A stretch of 31,662 nucleotides of DNA from an uncultured Collinsella sp. (lineage in GTDB: Bacteria; Actinomycetota; Coriobacteriia; Coriobacteriales; Coriobacteriaceae). Numbering within the stretch: position 1 is the first letter of the stretch; each line of letters starts with the position of its first letter. The translations under genes and the position numbers were made by a program. The stretch spans positions 1 to 31,662 of the forward strand of contig CAJLLB010000006.1 in the NCBI GenBank assembly GCA_905207425.1, written 5' to 3'. Shown here one piece after another: positions 9,418 through 16,660 of this stretch. The notes under the pieces are model-generated. The model was not told the origin of the DNA. It was given only the letters and a program-made list of their open reading frames with translations, and searched no databases.

Positions 9418-9510
9418 TTACTGCTTATATTCCCGCCAGATCGAGTAGAGGTTCCGGGCAATGCCGGTCACATACATCGAGAGGCGCAGGATTTCAAGAA
9501 ACAAGTTCAT
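9418..9510 (-). CDS. Possible 30-residue peptide
   Basis: An ATG at 9510 preceded by GGGGTGAAG opens a 30-codon frame ending in TAA. The peptide begins MNLFLEILRLSMYVTG and ends IWREYKQ. It is hydrophobic and aromatic in the middle with a charged C-terminus, and could form one amphipathic helix. It lies on the same strand as, and 144 bases downstream of, the small protein of the YhcG cassette, and is followed by the hairpin at 9371-9397. The ORF is short enough to arise by chance, so the evidence is the start signal, composition and position only. It is not a known family to me. Confidence 0.35.
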   Translation of the reverse strand: MNLFLEILRLSMYVTGIARNLYSIWREYKQ

Positions 9511-9653
9511 AGGCTTCACCCCAATCGGAGATCGGAGCGTTGCCCGCAGGCGGATTCCGCGGCAGTCAAGATTTTACCTCACAGGCCGCGGTGGGAGACA
9601 TCCTGCCCATTCCATGGTTTGGAACAGTGTCGATCTAACGGGCAATCAAACCC

Positions 9654-9875
9654 CTAGCACTCTTTGAATTGAGCAAGCATCTGCCCGAAGAAGCTGAGCC
9701 CGGATGGCTCATAAATGAGTGAGCCGCCATCTTCGGTTCGGTAGACCCCGCAGGGGAGGTAACGCCCGTCGGGGAGAACATAGAGGTTGGCTTCTTCCTT
9801 CAGTCCTGCTGGAAATAGCGGAATCCCGTTTTCGTCCACTTGGAACTCGTCTATATTTGCGATCTTTCTTTCCGT
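9654..9875 (-). CDS. Small protein with apparent ACG start codon
   Basis: The frame reads smoothly as a small soluble protein from a codon at 9875-9873 to the stop: (start)ERKIANIDEFQVDENGIP through an Asp/Gly-rich middle (LPDGRYLPCGVY) to FGQMLAQFKEC, about 74 residues. That first codon is ACG, yet a perfect AGGAGG lies four bases before it and no ATG, GTG or TTG is near. The next usable start, GTG at 9839, is 13 codons in and has no Shine-Dalgarno. Either the gene uses ACG weakly, or an ATG has mutated and expression is reduced. The family is not recognised. It begins 35 bases after the ADP-ribosylglycohydrolase stop, so it is probably in that operon. Confidence 0.6.
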   Translation of the reverse strand, partial: TERKIANIDEFQVDENGIPLFPAGLKEEANLYVLPDGRYLPCGVYRTEDGGSLIYEPSGLSFFGQMLAQFKEC

Positions 9876-9879
9876 GGTG

Positions 9880-9885
9880 CCTCCT
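9880..9885 (-). promoter_or_regulatory. Ribosome binding site before the ACG codon
   Basis: AGGAGG on the minus strand, four bases before ACG at 9875. It is the only strong Shine-Dalgarno in the 35-base gap after the upstream stop and is the main reason for placing the start there. Confidence 0.65.
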
Positions 9886-9910
9886 GGTCAGTTTCTATCG
9901 TAAGTGCGCC

Positions 9911-10699
9911 CTAAAACAAACACTGCTCTATCAGCTCTTTACCGCGCAAGGCGTCGGTCCACTCCTGCGGAATTGCGTCGATGCCGTATACCGTGCCGGC
10001 GAGGGCGCCGGCAACGGCTGCGGTGGTATCGGTGTCGTCGCCTAGGTTGACGGCGGCAAGCACGCAATCTTCGTAGCTGTTAGTGTTGACGAAGCACCAG
10101 GTGGCTGCCTTAAGCGTGTCGCGCACGAAGCCACCTGACTTGATCTCCTGCTCAGGCATGCCTTTCAGATGGAGTGCCCACGAGGGGAGCGCGTCGTTCA
10201 TCACATTCCTCATCAGCTCAACAAATATGATGCATGCATCGGTTGATGTTCTGTGGGCGTGCGTGATTGCCGAGACCTCGCGGATCTCGTTGTCCGTCGC
10301 ATCGGTGAACGCTAGGGGAGCGATGCGCATGAGCGATCCGTTGCCGTTGTCGCGCTCGCCGGAGCCTCCTTTGCCGGTGTGCAAAGCGCGGGCGGTCGTG
10401 CCGCCGTAATCGAAAACGCCGTCGATCGTATACTCGCCACGGGCAATCCAACTTACGAACTTGTCGCGCATGTCCGCGGTGTCGATGTGCCCAAGCTCCC
10501 TAATCGAGTCGCAGGTAGCAAGCGTCATGGACGTGTCATCGCTCCAGGTGCCGGCGGGCTGCCCATGCGTGCCGTAGCCGATCATGTCGGTGCATTCGAA
10601 CGTGCCGCGGGGCCTGAACTCGTAGGGAACGCCCAGTGCGTCGCCGACGGCGAGCCCATAGATGCAGTCGCGCAGTGTTGTTTTCGGTCTGTCTGTCAT
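9911..10699 (-). CDS. ADP-ribosylglycohydrolase family protein
   Basis: This family (DraG/ARH type) removes ADP-ribose from proteins or nucleic acids using two magnesium ions. The 262 residues show the family pattern: GLAVGDALGVPYEF (15-28), the metal-binding WSDDTSM (52-58; D54, D55), the GGTTARAL loop, the NGNGSLMRIAPLA core strand (118-130) and the second metal motif LGDDTDTTAA (219-228; D221, D222, D224). All metal ligands appear intact, so it should be active. ATG at 10699 follows GAGGAG. It lies 63 bases after a YhcG-type nuclease on the same strand and 35 bases before a small protein, suggesting one operon. The substrate is unknown; an ADP-ribosylation conflict or regulatory role is inference. 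Confidence 0.92.
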   Translation of the reverse strand: MTDRPKTTLRDCIYGLAVGDALGVPYEFRPRGTFECTDMIGYGTHGQPAGTWSDDTSMTLATCDSIRELGHIDTADMRDKFVSWIARGEYTIDGVFDYGGTTARALHTGKGGSGERDNGNGSLMRIAPLAFTDATDNEIREVSAITHAHRTSTDACIIFVELMRNVMNDALPSWALHLKGMPEQEIKSGGFVRDTLKAATWCFVNTNSYEDCVLAAVNLGDDTDTTAAVAGALAGTVYGIDAIPQEWTDALRGKELIEQCLF

Positions 10700-10762
10700 G
10701 GAAAGCTCCTCTTATCCCAGGTGATGTGGAGCGCCATCGGTGGTGTCGGTCGCAACGTATTG

Positions 10763-11812
10763 CTATCCTTGTGCTTCGCCATTAGTCGCTTCGTTGATGG
10801 CGCGGTACTCGGCACTCAGCTCGCGCGCCAGCTCTTCCTTACTTGGAAGATACGGCAGGTATTTGGCGGCAAACACTTGGTCGTTGTCTTCGGGCAGCGT
10901 GTACTCGACAATCGAATCGCTTTTGTCCGCGCAGAGCACGATGCCTATGGGCGGATTGTCGCCTTCGTTCATGAGCTCGCGCGTGTAGTAGTTCACATAC
11001 ATTTGCATCTGGCCCAAGTCCTGGTGCGTAAGATCGTCCGTCTTAAGGTCGATAAGCACGAAGCAGCGCATCAGATAGTTGTAAAACACAAGGTCAATAT
11101 AGAAATGGCGCCCATCAAAGGTGATGCGCTTTTGGCGCGCCTCGAAAGCGAAGCCACGGCCAAGCTCCAGTAGGAACTTCTGAAGATGTGTGATGAGCGC
11201 CTGCTCTAGATCGCTCTCGCGAAACGCAGTATCGTCCGAGAAACCTAAAAACTCCAGTACATATGGGTCGCGGATGATATCCTCGGGGCGACGAGCCGGG
11301 GCGCTCTTCTGGATTTCTTGGGCGGCGGCCTCCTTGTCCTTGCTGGCAAGCAGGCGCTCGCGGAACATGGTGTTGATCTGGCGCTCGAGCTGACGCGTGC
11401 TCCAGCGAGAGTCAGCGCATTCGTTCATGTACCAGGCGCGAGCTTCGGGGTCGGGAATGCGCATCAGCCTGCGGTAATGAGTCCAGCTCAATTCGCTACG
11501 CAGTGCGTCGCGAATTGGAAACGCAAGAAAGAACTGACGCATATTGCGAAGGTTTGCGATGCCAAAGCCTCTTCCGAAATCCGCTGTAAGCCTTCTGGAG
11601 AGGCCCGCAATCAATGCCTCTCCATATGCTGCGCGCTCCTCTCCACCCTGTTCATCAACAATACTCTTGCCGATTTCCCAATATGCCTCAACCATCGCAA
11701 AGTTAACGGCGGTATAGGCCTTGTCGCGAGCGGCGTTGAGAATCGAGGAAACCTGCTTGTAAAAACCTTCGGGCACGATTGCCGATTCTCCACGGTTTAC
11801 CAGTTCGCCCAT
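10763..11812 (-). CDS. YhcG/DUF1016 family PD-(D/E)XK nuclease
   Basis: The 349 residues match the YhcG family: an N-terminal DUF1016 region (about 15-165, with YWEIGKSIV and the FGRGFGIANLRNMRQF segment) and a C-terminal PD-(D/E)XK nuclease fold (about 175-335). Likely catalytic residues are E204, D240 (YIDLVFYN) and the D255-L-K257 of FVLIDLKT. Homologues are found near restriction-modification and other defence genes and are presumed DNA-binding nucleases. I chose ATG at 11812; GTG at 11815 is equally possible. It heads a same-strand cluster with the ADP-ribosylglycohydrolase and small protein. No methyltransferase or specificity gene is present. Confidence 0.92.
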   Translation of the reverse strand: MGELVNRGESAIVPEGFYKQVSSILNAARDKAYTAVNFAMVEAYWEIGKSIVDEQGGEERAAYGEALIAGLSRRLTADFGRGFGIANLRNMRQFFLAFPIRDALRSELSWTHYRRLMRIPDPEARAWYMNECADSRWSTRQLERQINTMFRERLLASKDKEAAAQEIQKSAPARRPEDIIRDPYVLEFLGFSDDTAFRESDLEQALITHLQKFLLELGRGFAFEARQKRITFDGRHFYIDLVFYNYLMRCFVLIDLKTDDLTHQDLGQMQMYVNYYTRELMNEGDNPPIGIVLCADKSDSIVEYTLPEDNDQVFAAKYLPYLPSKEELARELSAEYRAINEATNGEAQG

Positions 11813-11934
11813 CACTGTCGCCCCACTTTCCTCTTGTGGAATGCATCTTTATCGCATTTAGTTTAAAGCCTCGCGCGGACACGAATTGCTGTGCTGTCTG
11901 ACATCTTCGCATGGGGCCTTGAGGTGGTTAAAAT

Positions 11935-12249
11935 GTGGCCATAGAGACAGTTTTAATGAACCCCATGGGGGTGACGCGCATGGACAACAACACCTTGCTG
12001 TTCCAGGACAAAGGTTCGGGCGGGTTTAAAGACGTCAGGATCTACCCCAACCGCATCGAGGTGTTCAAGAAGGGCACTTTCGGCGGCAAGCATATCGAGA
12101 TTGTCTACCTTAAGGACATCACGGGCGTTAACAGGATCAAGGGCCGCAATGTTTTTCTGCGCAACAGGTTGTTGACTGCCTGTGTCTTTTGCCTGAGCAG
12201 CCGCTCCCGGGCTCAGGAATTCGTCAACGTGCTCAATATGGTGATGTGA
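11935..12249 (+). CDS. Small protein with PH-like beta fold
   Basis: The 104 residues alternate short strands typical of a bacterial PH-like domain: LLFQDKGSGGFKDVRIYPNR, IEVFKKGTFGGKHIEIVYLKDITGVNR (split across strands), NVFLRN, and a final helix SRAQEFVNVLNMV. This is a fold guess from pattern only. GTG at 11935 has GAGGTGG seven bases upstream; ATG at 11956 or 11980 would give shorter proteins that still keep the domain, with the conserved-looking part starting at MDNNTLLF. It is single-copy here, divergent from the nuclease gene, and convergent with the lipoprotein gene. Function unknown. Confidence 0.7.
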   Translation: MAIETVLMNPMGVTRMDNNTLLFQDKGSGGFKDVRIYPNRIEVFKKGTFGGKHIEIVYLKDITGVNRIKGRNVFLRNRLLTACVFCLSSRSRAQEFVNVLNMVM

Positions 12250-12267
12250 CCGGGCGCTTCCGAACAC

Positions 12268-12307
12268 AAAAAGCCGGGATGCAAGGAGTCACACCTTGCA
12301 TCCCGGC
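12268..12307 (-). terminator. Terminator of the lipoprotein gene
   Basis: GCCGGGATGCAAGG (12273-12286) pairs perfectly with CCTTGCATCCCGGC (12294-12307). On the minus strand the stem is followed by TTTTTG, so it serves the lipoprotein gene. The plus strand has no T run, though the hairpin may also slow the small PH-like gene's transcript. Confidence 0.85.
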
Positions 12308-12343
12308 TGAGCTAAAACGGCGCTGCTGCATGCCGTTGGAGCT

Positions 12344-12937
12344 TTAGCGCTTGATCTCGATATCGTCGAGCTTAACGTCCATGGCCTCGGTTTTTGCCTC
12401 GGCGATGTCATCGGCAAATTCCAGAGACTTCATCATGGTTTCGACGGCATCCTTGTGCTCCTCGACATTGTCGATGCGCACGTAGACGCTGCCGCCGCCT
12501 GCTTCGGTGAAGTACTCAGTCGTCACGCCGCCCGAGTGTGTATAGGAAGCGTTGCGCCAAGTCTTGCCGTTGTACTTGACGGGGTCATTCTCGGTCCACT
12601 CAAAGCTGGCATTCCACTTTGCCTCGTAGTCGAACAGCTCGTCGGCGTTCTTGTCAGGATCGAAGACGGGGATGAAGCGGTCGCTGGCGTGCTCGCTCTC
12701 GGTGAACTTAAACTGGGCCCTGTCGGCCGTGTCGCCGGCAACATCGGTGATCTCAACGCCCTCGGGGACCTCGACCTTAAACCAAATGAAGTCGGTCCTC
12801 ATATCCACGGCTGGCTTTTCTGCTCCGCCGCCACCGCCACTGCCGGTAGCGCCGCCGCTTCCGCCACAGCCCACCAGGGCAACCGCGGCAAAGAGACTGA
12901 TGCAGAGGGTGAGAATCGCAAAGGCCTTCTTTTTCAT
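12344..12937 (-). CDS. Lipoprotein of unknown function
   Basis: The 197-residue precursor has a type II signal peptide: MKKKAFAIL, a hydrophobic core and a lipobox ending LVGC with the lipidated cysteine at C24. A Gly/Ser-rich linker of about 15 residues follows. The mature domain is acidic with alternating strands and resembles the small extracytoplasmic lipoproteins common in Coriobacteriia (a DUF4367/PsbP-like fold is possible but not shown). ATG at 12937 follows CGAGGAGGACACGACC. A copy of the 19-bp palindromic repeat lies 73-91 bases before the start and could control it. Confidence 0.85.
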   Translation of the reverse strand: MKKKAFAILTLCISLFAAVALVGCGGSGGATGSGGGGGAEKPAVDMRTDFIWFKVEVPEGVEITDVAGDTADRAQFKFTESEHASDRFIPVFDPDKNADELFDYEAKWNASFEWTENDPVKYNGKTWRNASYTHSGGVTTEYFTEAGGGSVYVRIDNVEEHKDAVETMMKSLEFADDIAEAKTEAMDVKLDDIEIKR

Positions 12938-13009
12938 GGTCGTGTCCTCCTCGATCTGTAACCGCCCATGGATTACCTGCTTTTACTGTACGCGTTGACG
13001 GCTCGCTAG

Positions 13010-13028
13010 GGTGGGCCATGTGTCCCAT
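13010..13028. repeat. 19-bp palindromic repeat, copy 1
   Basis: GGTGGGCCATGTGTCCCAT, identical to the copy at 13218-13236. It contains the symmetric core GGGnCAnnTGnCCC, as expected of a dimeric regulator's operator. It lies 73-91 bases upstream of the lipoprotein start. Confidence 0.75.
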
Positions 13029-13080
13029 TCTGAGGGCCGGATTTGCGCCGTTAAGTGGCAATATGTTCGGGCGCAAAAGA

Positions 13081-13109
13081 GGGGAGGGCCGATGTTGTCG
13101 GCCCTCCCC
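13081..13109 (-). terminator. Hairpin with minus-strand T run
   Basis: GGGGAGGGCCGA, loop TGTTG, TCGGCCCTCCCC is a 12-bp perfect stem. On the minus strand it is followed by TCTTTTG, which would suit a terminator, but no gene upstream on that strand uses it. It may end a short antisense or small RNA transcript from the intergenic region. Confidence 0.45.
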
Positions 13110-13217
13110 GGGGTTGGGTGCCCGTTGTTTTAATGGGGCGCGCGTACGTGGGCGTTGCCCCAACAGATTCCTTGTTTATAGATATGCCCCAGTTTGTGAC
13201 GTCCGGAAGTCCCGAAA

Positions 13218-13236
13218 GGTGGGCCATGTGTCCCAT
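13218..13236. repeat. 19-bp palindromic repeat, copy 2
   Basis: Exact second copy of GGTGGGCCATGTGTCCCAT in the same orientation, 208 bases from copy 1 and about 160 bases before the cyclodeaminase start. Confidence 0.75.
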
Positions 13237-13397
13237 GTTTGCGTTGGCATGGCCTATCGTGTGCCATAGAAATCCGCGATGGCCAGGTGTACTGACGCTA
13301 ATGTGCTTATGGGCTAGACTTAGCATCATTACGTGTTTGATGCGGTTGGCCGGCGGTTGCCGCCCGACCGATCTATATGACTTGAAGGTGCATGCGT

Positions 13398-14030
13398 ATG
13401 AGCCAAGAGATGATGGACAAGACCTGTCGCGGGTTTGCCGAGGCGCTGGCCGCGCGCGAGCCGGTTCCTGGCGGTGGCAGCGCGAGCGCCTTTGTGGGCG
13501 CGCTGGGCGCCTCGCTGTGTGGAATGGTTGCCCGCTACGGTGCGACCAATCCCGCGCTTGCTGATCGTGCGGATGACCTGACGCGCGCGTTTGCCCAGGC
13601 TGATGAGCTGGCGCAGGAACTAGTGGGTCTGGTTGCCGAGGATGTGCGCGCGTACGGCCAGGTGTCTGCGGCATACGGTATTCCTTGTGATGACCCGGCT
13701 CGACCCGTGGCGATTCAGGACGCGTTGCGCGTGGCGGCCATGCCACCGTATCGGATCATGGATGCCTGCGCCCGCGCGCTGGCGCTGCTCGAGGACATGG
13801 CCGACAAGGGTTCGCGCCAGTTGCTGTCCGACGTGGCATGCGGCGCCGTGTTCTGCCGCGCCGCCATGCAAGGCGCGAGCCTGACGCTCTTTGCCAACAC
13901 CACATCTATGAAAGACCGGGCGCGCGCCGAGGAACTCGAGGCGGCGTGCGATGAACTACTAGATACGTGGCTGCCGCGCGCCGATGCACTGGCGCGCCGT
14001 GCTGCTGACGCCGCAAGGAAGAGGGGATAG
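13398..14030 (+). CDS. Cyclodeaminase/cyclohydrolase family protein (methenyl-THF cyclohydrolase, FchA-like)
   Basis: The family includes the formiminotetrahydrofolate cyclodeaminase domain and the stand-alone methenyl-THF cyclohydrolase FchA of anaerobes. The 210 residues are nearly all helical and begin with the family signature PVPGGGSASA (22-31), followed by ALGASLCGMVARY. I chose ATG at 13398, which has GAAGGTG about nine bases upstream; ATG at 13392 is too close to it. folD starts two bases after the stop, so they are co-transcribed and probably coupled. Because that FolD lacks the usual cyclohydrolase lysine, this protein is the likely source of the methenyl-to-10-formyl-THF step. A histidine-degradation role is less likely, since no hut genes are near. 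Confidence 0.9.
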   Translation: MSQEMMDKTCRGFAEALAAREPVPGGGSASAFVGALGASLCGMVARYGATNPALADRADDLTRAFAQADELAQELVGLVAEDVRAYGQVSAAYGIPCDDPARPVAIQDALRVAAMPPYRIMDACARALALLEDMADKGSRQLLSDVACGAVFCRAAMQGASLTLFANTTSMKDRARAEELEAACDELLDTWLPRADALARRAADAARKRG

Positions 14031-14032
14031 CC

Positions 14033-14887
14033 ATGGCCGAACTGCTCAAGGGTGCTCCCGTTGCCCGCGCTTTGACCGAGGAACTTGCCGCTCGTTGCGC
14101 CGCCCTGCGCGAACAGGGCATCGTGCCGACACTGGCCATCGTTCGTGTGGGCGAGCGCGAGGACGACCTGTCCTACGAGCGCGGCGCCCTCAAGCGCTGC
14201 GAGAAGATTGGCATTGAGGCTCGCCGCGTTTTGCTTCCCGCCGATGTTTCACAGGACGAGCTGTTGGCGGCTATTAAGGACATCGATGCCGACCCCGCTG
14301 TTCACGGCTGCCTGATGTTTCGTCCGTTGCCCGCTGGGCTTGACGAGGATGCAGTTGCCGCGGCACTCGAGCCCGCCAAGGATGTTGACTCCATGACGCC
14401 GGCCTCGCTGCTCACCACGCTTTCGGGGCGAGGCGAGGGCTTTGCTCCTTGCACGGCAGAAGCCGTGTTGGCGCTGCTGGACCATTACAGCGTTGAGCTG
14501 GATGGGGCCAAGGTCGCGGTCGTCGGTCGGTCGCTCGTGATTGGCCGTCCCGTTGCCGCCATGCTTACGGCTCGCAATGCCACGGTGACGATGTGCCATA
14601 CGCATACGCGCGACTTGGCTGCCGAGTGCCGTGCGGCTGATATTGTGGTTGCGGCCGTTGGACGCGCACGCACGATTGGCGCGGATGCGGTTCGCGAGGG
14701 CCAGACGATCATCGATGTGGGCATTAACTGGGACGAGGCCGCTGGCAAGCTGGTCGGTGATGTCGATTTTGATGCTGCGCAACCGATCGTTGGCGCAATT
14801 ACTCCGGTGCCGGGCGGCGTGGGGGCTGTGACCACCGCGATTCTCGCCAAGCACGTGATCGAGGCGGCGGAGCGCGCATCGAAATAG
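14033..14887 (+). CDS. folD: Methylene-THF dehydrogenase, FolD family, missing the cyclohydrolase lysine
   Basis: FolD normally oxidises 5,10-methylene-THF with NAD(P) and then hydrolyses methenyl-THF. The 284 residues show the fold and cofactor motifs: KDVDS (116-120), PCTAEAV, VVGRSLVIGRPVA (Rossmann loop), VGINW, GDVDF and TPVPGGVGAVTT. The catalytic segment is unusual. The family's Y-x-x-x-K reads Y48-E-R-G-A52 here, with K54 matching the second, non-catalytic lysine. In E. coli and human enzymes that lysine (K54/K56) is essential for cyclohydrolase but not for dehydrogenase activity. I infer a dehydrogenase-only enzyme working with the gene just upstream. ATG at 14033 follows GAGGGG. Confidence 0.93.
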   Translation: MAELLKGAPVARALTEELAARCAALREQGIVPTLAIVRVGEREDDLSYERGALKRCEKIGIEARRVLLPADVSQDELLAAIKDIDADPAVHGCLMFRPLPAGLDEDAVAAALEPAKDVDSMTPASLLTTLSGRGEGFAPCTAEAVLALLDHYSVELDGAKVAVVGRSLVIGRPVAAMLTARNATVTMCHTHTRDLAAECRAADIVVAAVGRARTIGADAVREGQTIIDVGINWDEAAGKLVGDVDFDAAQPIVGAITPVPGGVGAVTTAILAKHVIEAAERASK

Positions 14888-14911
14888 TCGTTTTTGACCA
14901 CAGGGGTTGCC

Positions 14912-14934
14912 GGGGCGGCTGTTTCGCCCTTTTT
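14912..14934 (+). terminator. Terminator of the cyclohydrolase-folD operon
   Basis: GGGCG (14913-14917), loop GCTGTTT with one base, CGCCC (14925-14929), then TTTTT. The stem is short but GC-only and well placed 25 bases after the folD stop. Confidence 0.65.
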
Positions 14935-14988
14935 GCGCCGAAGCGATACACTGTTGCCGTTTGATTTCTTCGCTCAAGGAGGATGCGC

Positions 14989-16512
14989 ATGCCGTGCACA
15001 ACGATTTTGGTTGGTAAGAACGCGAGCTACGACGGGTCGACGCTTGTCGCCCGCAACGAGGACTCGTCCAACGGGGTGTTTGAGCCCAAGCGCATGCGCG
15101 TGGTGCACCCCGACGAGCAGCCGCGTGTCTACACGAGCGTTCTGAGCCACCTGACCGTTGAGCTGCCCGATAATCCCATGCGCTACACAAGCGTCCCTGA
15201 CGTTGTCCCAGGCCATGGCATTTGGGCCGAGGCCGGCTTCAACGAGCTCAATGTTGGCATGTCCGCAACCGAGACGCTCACCACCAACGAGCGCGTCCGC
15301 GGCGCCGATCCGCTCGTGGACTACGTGCCCGCCAAGGGCAACGAGGGCGAGGACGGCTATGTTCCGGCGCAGCCCGGTGGTTTGGGCGAGGAGGATATGG
15401 TGACCCTGGTGCTGCCGTACGCCAAGTCCGCCCGCGACGGTGTGCGCATCCTGGGCGACCTGCTCGAGCGCTACGGCACCTACGAGAACAACGGCATCGC
15501 CTTTAGTGATGTTGACGAGATCTGGTGGCTCGAGACCATCGGCGGCCACCACTGGATCGCCAAGCGCGTGCCCGATGATGCCTACGTGACCATGCCCAAC
15601 CAGCTGGGTATCGATAGCTTTGACCTGGACGACGCCGAGGGCGCCCAGGTCGACCACATGTGCTCCGCCGACCTGCGCTCCTGGATGGCCGAGTGGCATC
15701 TGGATCTGACGCTGGGCGTTAAGGGCGATGGTCCCGCTGCGGTCTTTAACCCGCGCGAGGCCTTTGGCTCGCACAGCGACAGCGACCACGTCTACAACAC
15801 GCCGCGCGCCTGGTACATGCAGCGCTGCCTCAACCCCAGCGATGTGTGGGACGGTCCCGACGCCGACTACACGCCCGAGAGCGACGACATCCCCTGGAGC
15901 CGCGTGCCCGAGCGCAAGGTGACCATCGAGGACATCAAGTACGTGCTTTCGAGCCACTACCAGGGCACAGAGTACGACTGCTACGGCAGCAAGGGCACGC
16001 CCGCCACGCGCGGCGCCTATCGTCCCATCGGCATCAACCGCAACAGCCAGCTTGCCGTGCTGCAGCTGCGCCCCTATGCGCAGCCGGCGTATCGCGCCGT
16101 GCAGTGGATGGCGTTTGGCTCCAACTCGTTTAACGCGCTCGTGCCGCTGTACGCCAATGTCGAGACCATGCCCGAGTACTATGCCGACACGCAGGCTCGC
16201 GTGACGTCCGAGAATTTCTATTGGGCAAATCGCCTGATCGGTGCCTTGGCCGATGTTCGCTTCCATGAGTGCGGTCGCGCGGTCGAGGATTATCAGGAGA
16301 AAGTTGGCGGCATGGGCCACAAGCAGATCCACGACGTCGATGCCGCCGTGGCCGCGCTGCCCGAGGCCGAGGCGCCCGCCGAGCTCGCCCGCGCCAACGA
16401 GGCCTTTGCCGAGCTCGTGCGCGTGGAGACCGATGCCCTGTTGGGCAAGGTGCTCTACACCACGAGCTGTGCCATGAAGAACTCCTTCGCGATGAATGAC
16501 AACGTAAGGTAA
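14989..16512 (+). CDS. C69 family dipeptidase
   Basis: These are N-terminal-nucleophile cysteine dipeptidases of the PepDA type, which hydrolyse a broad range of dipeptides in the cytoplasm. The 507 residues begin MPCTTILVGK. C3 is the expected nucleophile, exposed by removal of the first two residues, and VARNEDSS (about 21-28) supplies the conserved Asn/Asp. WWLETIGGHHWIAKRVPDD and the C-terminal TSCAMKNSFAMNDN fit the family. AAGGAGG ends at 14982, so ATG at 14989 (six bases on) is the start rather than ATG at 14983, which would touch it. No export signal is seen. Monocistronic in appearance. Confidence 0.94.
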   Translation: MPCTTILVGKNASYDGSTLVARNEDSSNGVFEPKRMRVVHPDEQPRVYTSVLSHLTVELPDNPMRYTSVPDVVPGHGIWAEAGFNELNVGMSATETLTTNERVRGADPLVDYVPAKGNEGEDGYVPAQPGGLGEEDMVTLVLPYAKSARDGVRILGDLLERYGTYENNGIAFSDVDEIWWLETIGGHHWIAKRVPDDAYVTMPNQLGIDSFDLDDAEGAQVDHMCSADLRSWMAEWHLDLTLGVKGDGPAAVFNPREAFGSHSDSDHVYNTPRAWYMQRCLNPSDVWDGPDADYTPESDDIPWSRVPERKVTIEDIKYVLSSHYQGTEYDCYGSKGTPATRGAYRPIGINRNSQLAVLQLRPYAQPAYRAVQWMAFGSNSFNALVPLYANVETMPEYYADTQARVTSENFYWANRLIGALADVRFHECGRAVEDYQEKVGGMGHKQIHDVDAAVAALPEAEAPAELARANEAFAELVRVETDALLGKVLYTTSCAMKNSFAMNDNVR

Positions 16513-16530
16513 AGACGGCCTTGCGGCGAA

Positions 16531-16573
16531 CGAGCGGGACAAACGCCGTCAAAGGCTTCGCCCCGCTCGATTT
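16531..16573 (+). terminator. Possible weak terminator after the dipeptidase
   Basis: CGAGCGGG (16531-16538) pairs with CCCGCTCG (16562-16569), followed by ATTTCTAT. The loop is 23 bases and the T run interrupted, so this is tentative. Confidence 0.3.
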
Positions 16574-16606
16574 CTATCTTGGCGATAAAACGATTTTGTG
16601 TCGTTC

Positions 16607-16620
16607 ACCCAATCTTGGGT
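16607..16620 (+). promoter_or_regulatory. Small inverted repeat before the phasin-like gene
   Basis: ACCCAA-TC-TTGGGT lies about 40 bases upstream of the start codon, in an AT-richer stretch. It could be an operator overlapping the promoter; no regulator is suggested by the neighbours. Confidence 0.25.
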
Positions 16621-16660
16621 ACAAGAACGCCAATGCAGTTGTTCATGATTGGAGCCAACC

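Larger units (their letters stand above)
12938..13397. other. 460-base divergent intergenic region
   Basis: It separates the divergent lipoprotein and cyclodeaminase genes. It holds two copies of a 19-bp palindromic repeat and a 12-bp hairpin (listed separately). A 61-codon frame on the minus strand starting inside the second repeat (MGHMAHLSGLP, stop near 13051) runs straight through the hairpin, and I do not accept it as a gene. Confidence 0.6.

Noticed and set aside
9232..9657. A 141-codon plus-strand frame in the gene-free stretch
   Set aside because: It runs through the strong terminator hairpin, has Arg/Ser-rich unpatterned sequence and no Shine-Dalgarno.
13051..13746. A long minus-strand frame overlapping the cyclodeaminase gene and the 19-bp repeat
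   Set aside because: Its first half is antisense to a real gene and its second half reads through a perfect hairpin.
14974..16542. A 522-codon frame antisense to the C69 dipeptidase
   Set aside because: Same codon-bias artefact; no start signal and no family pattern.
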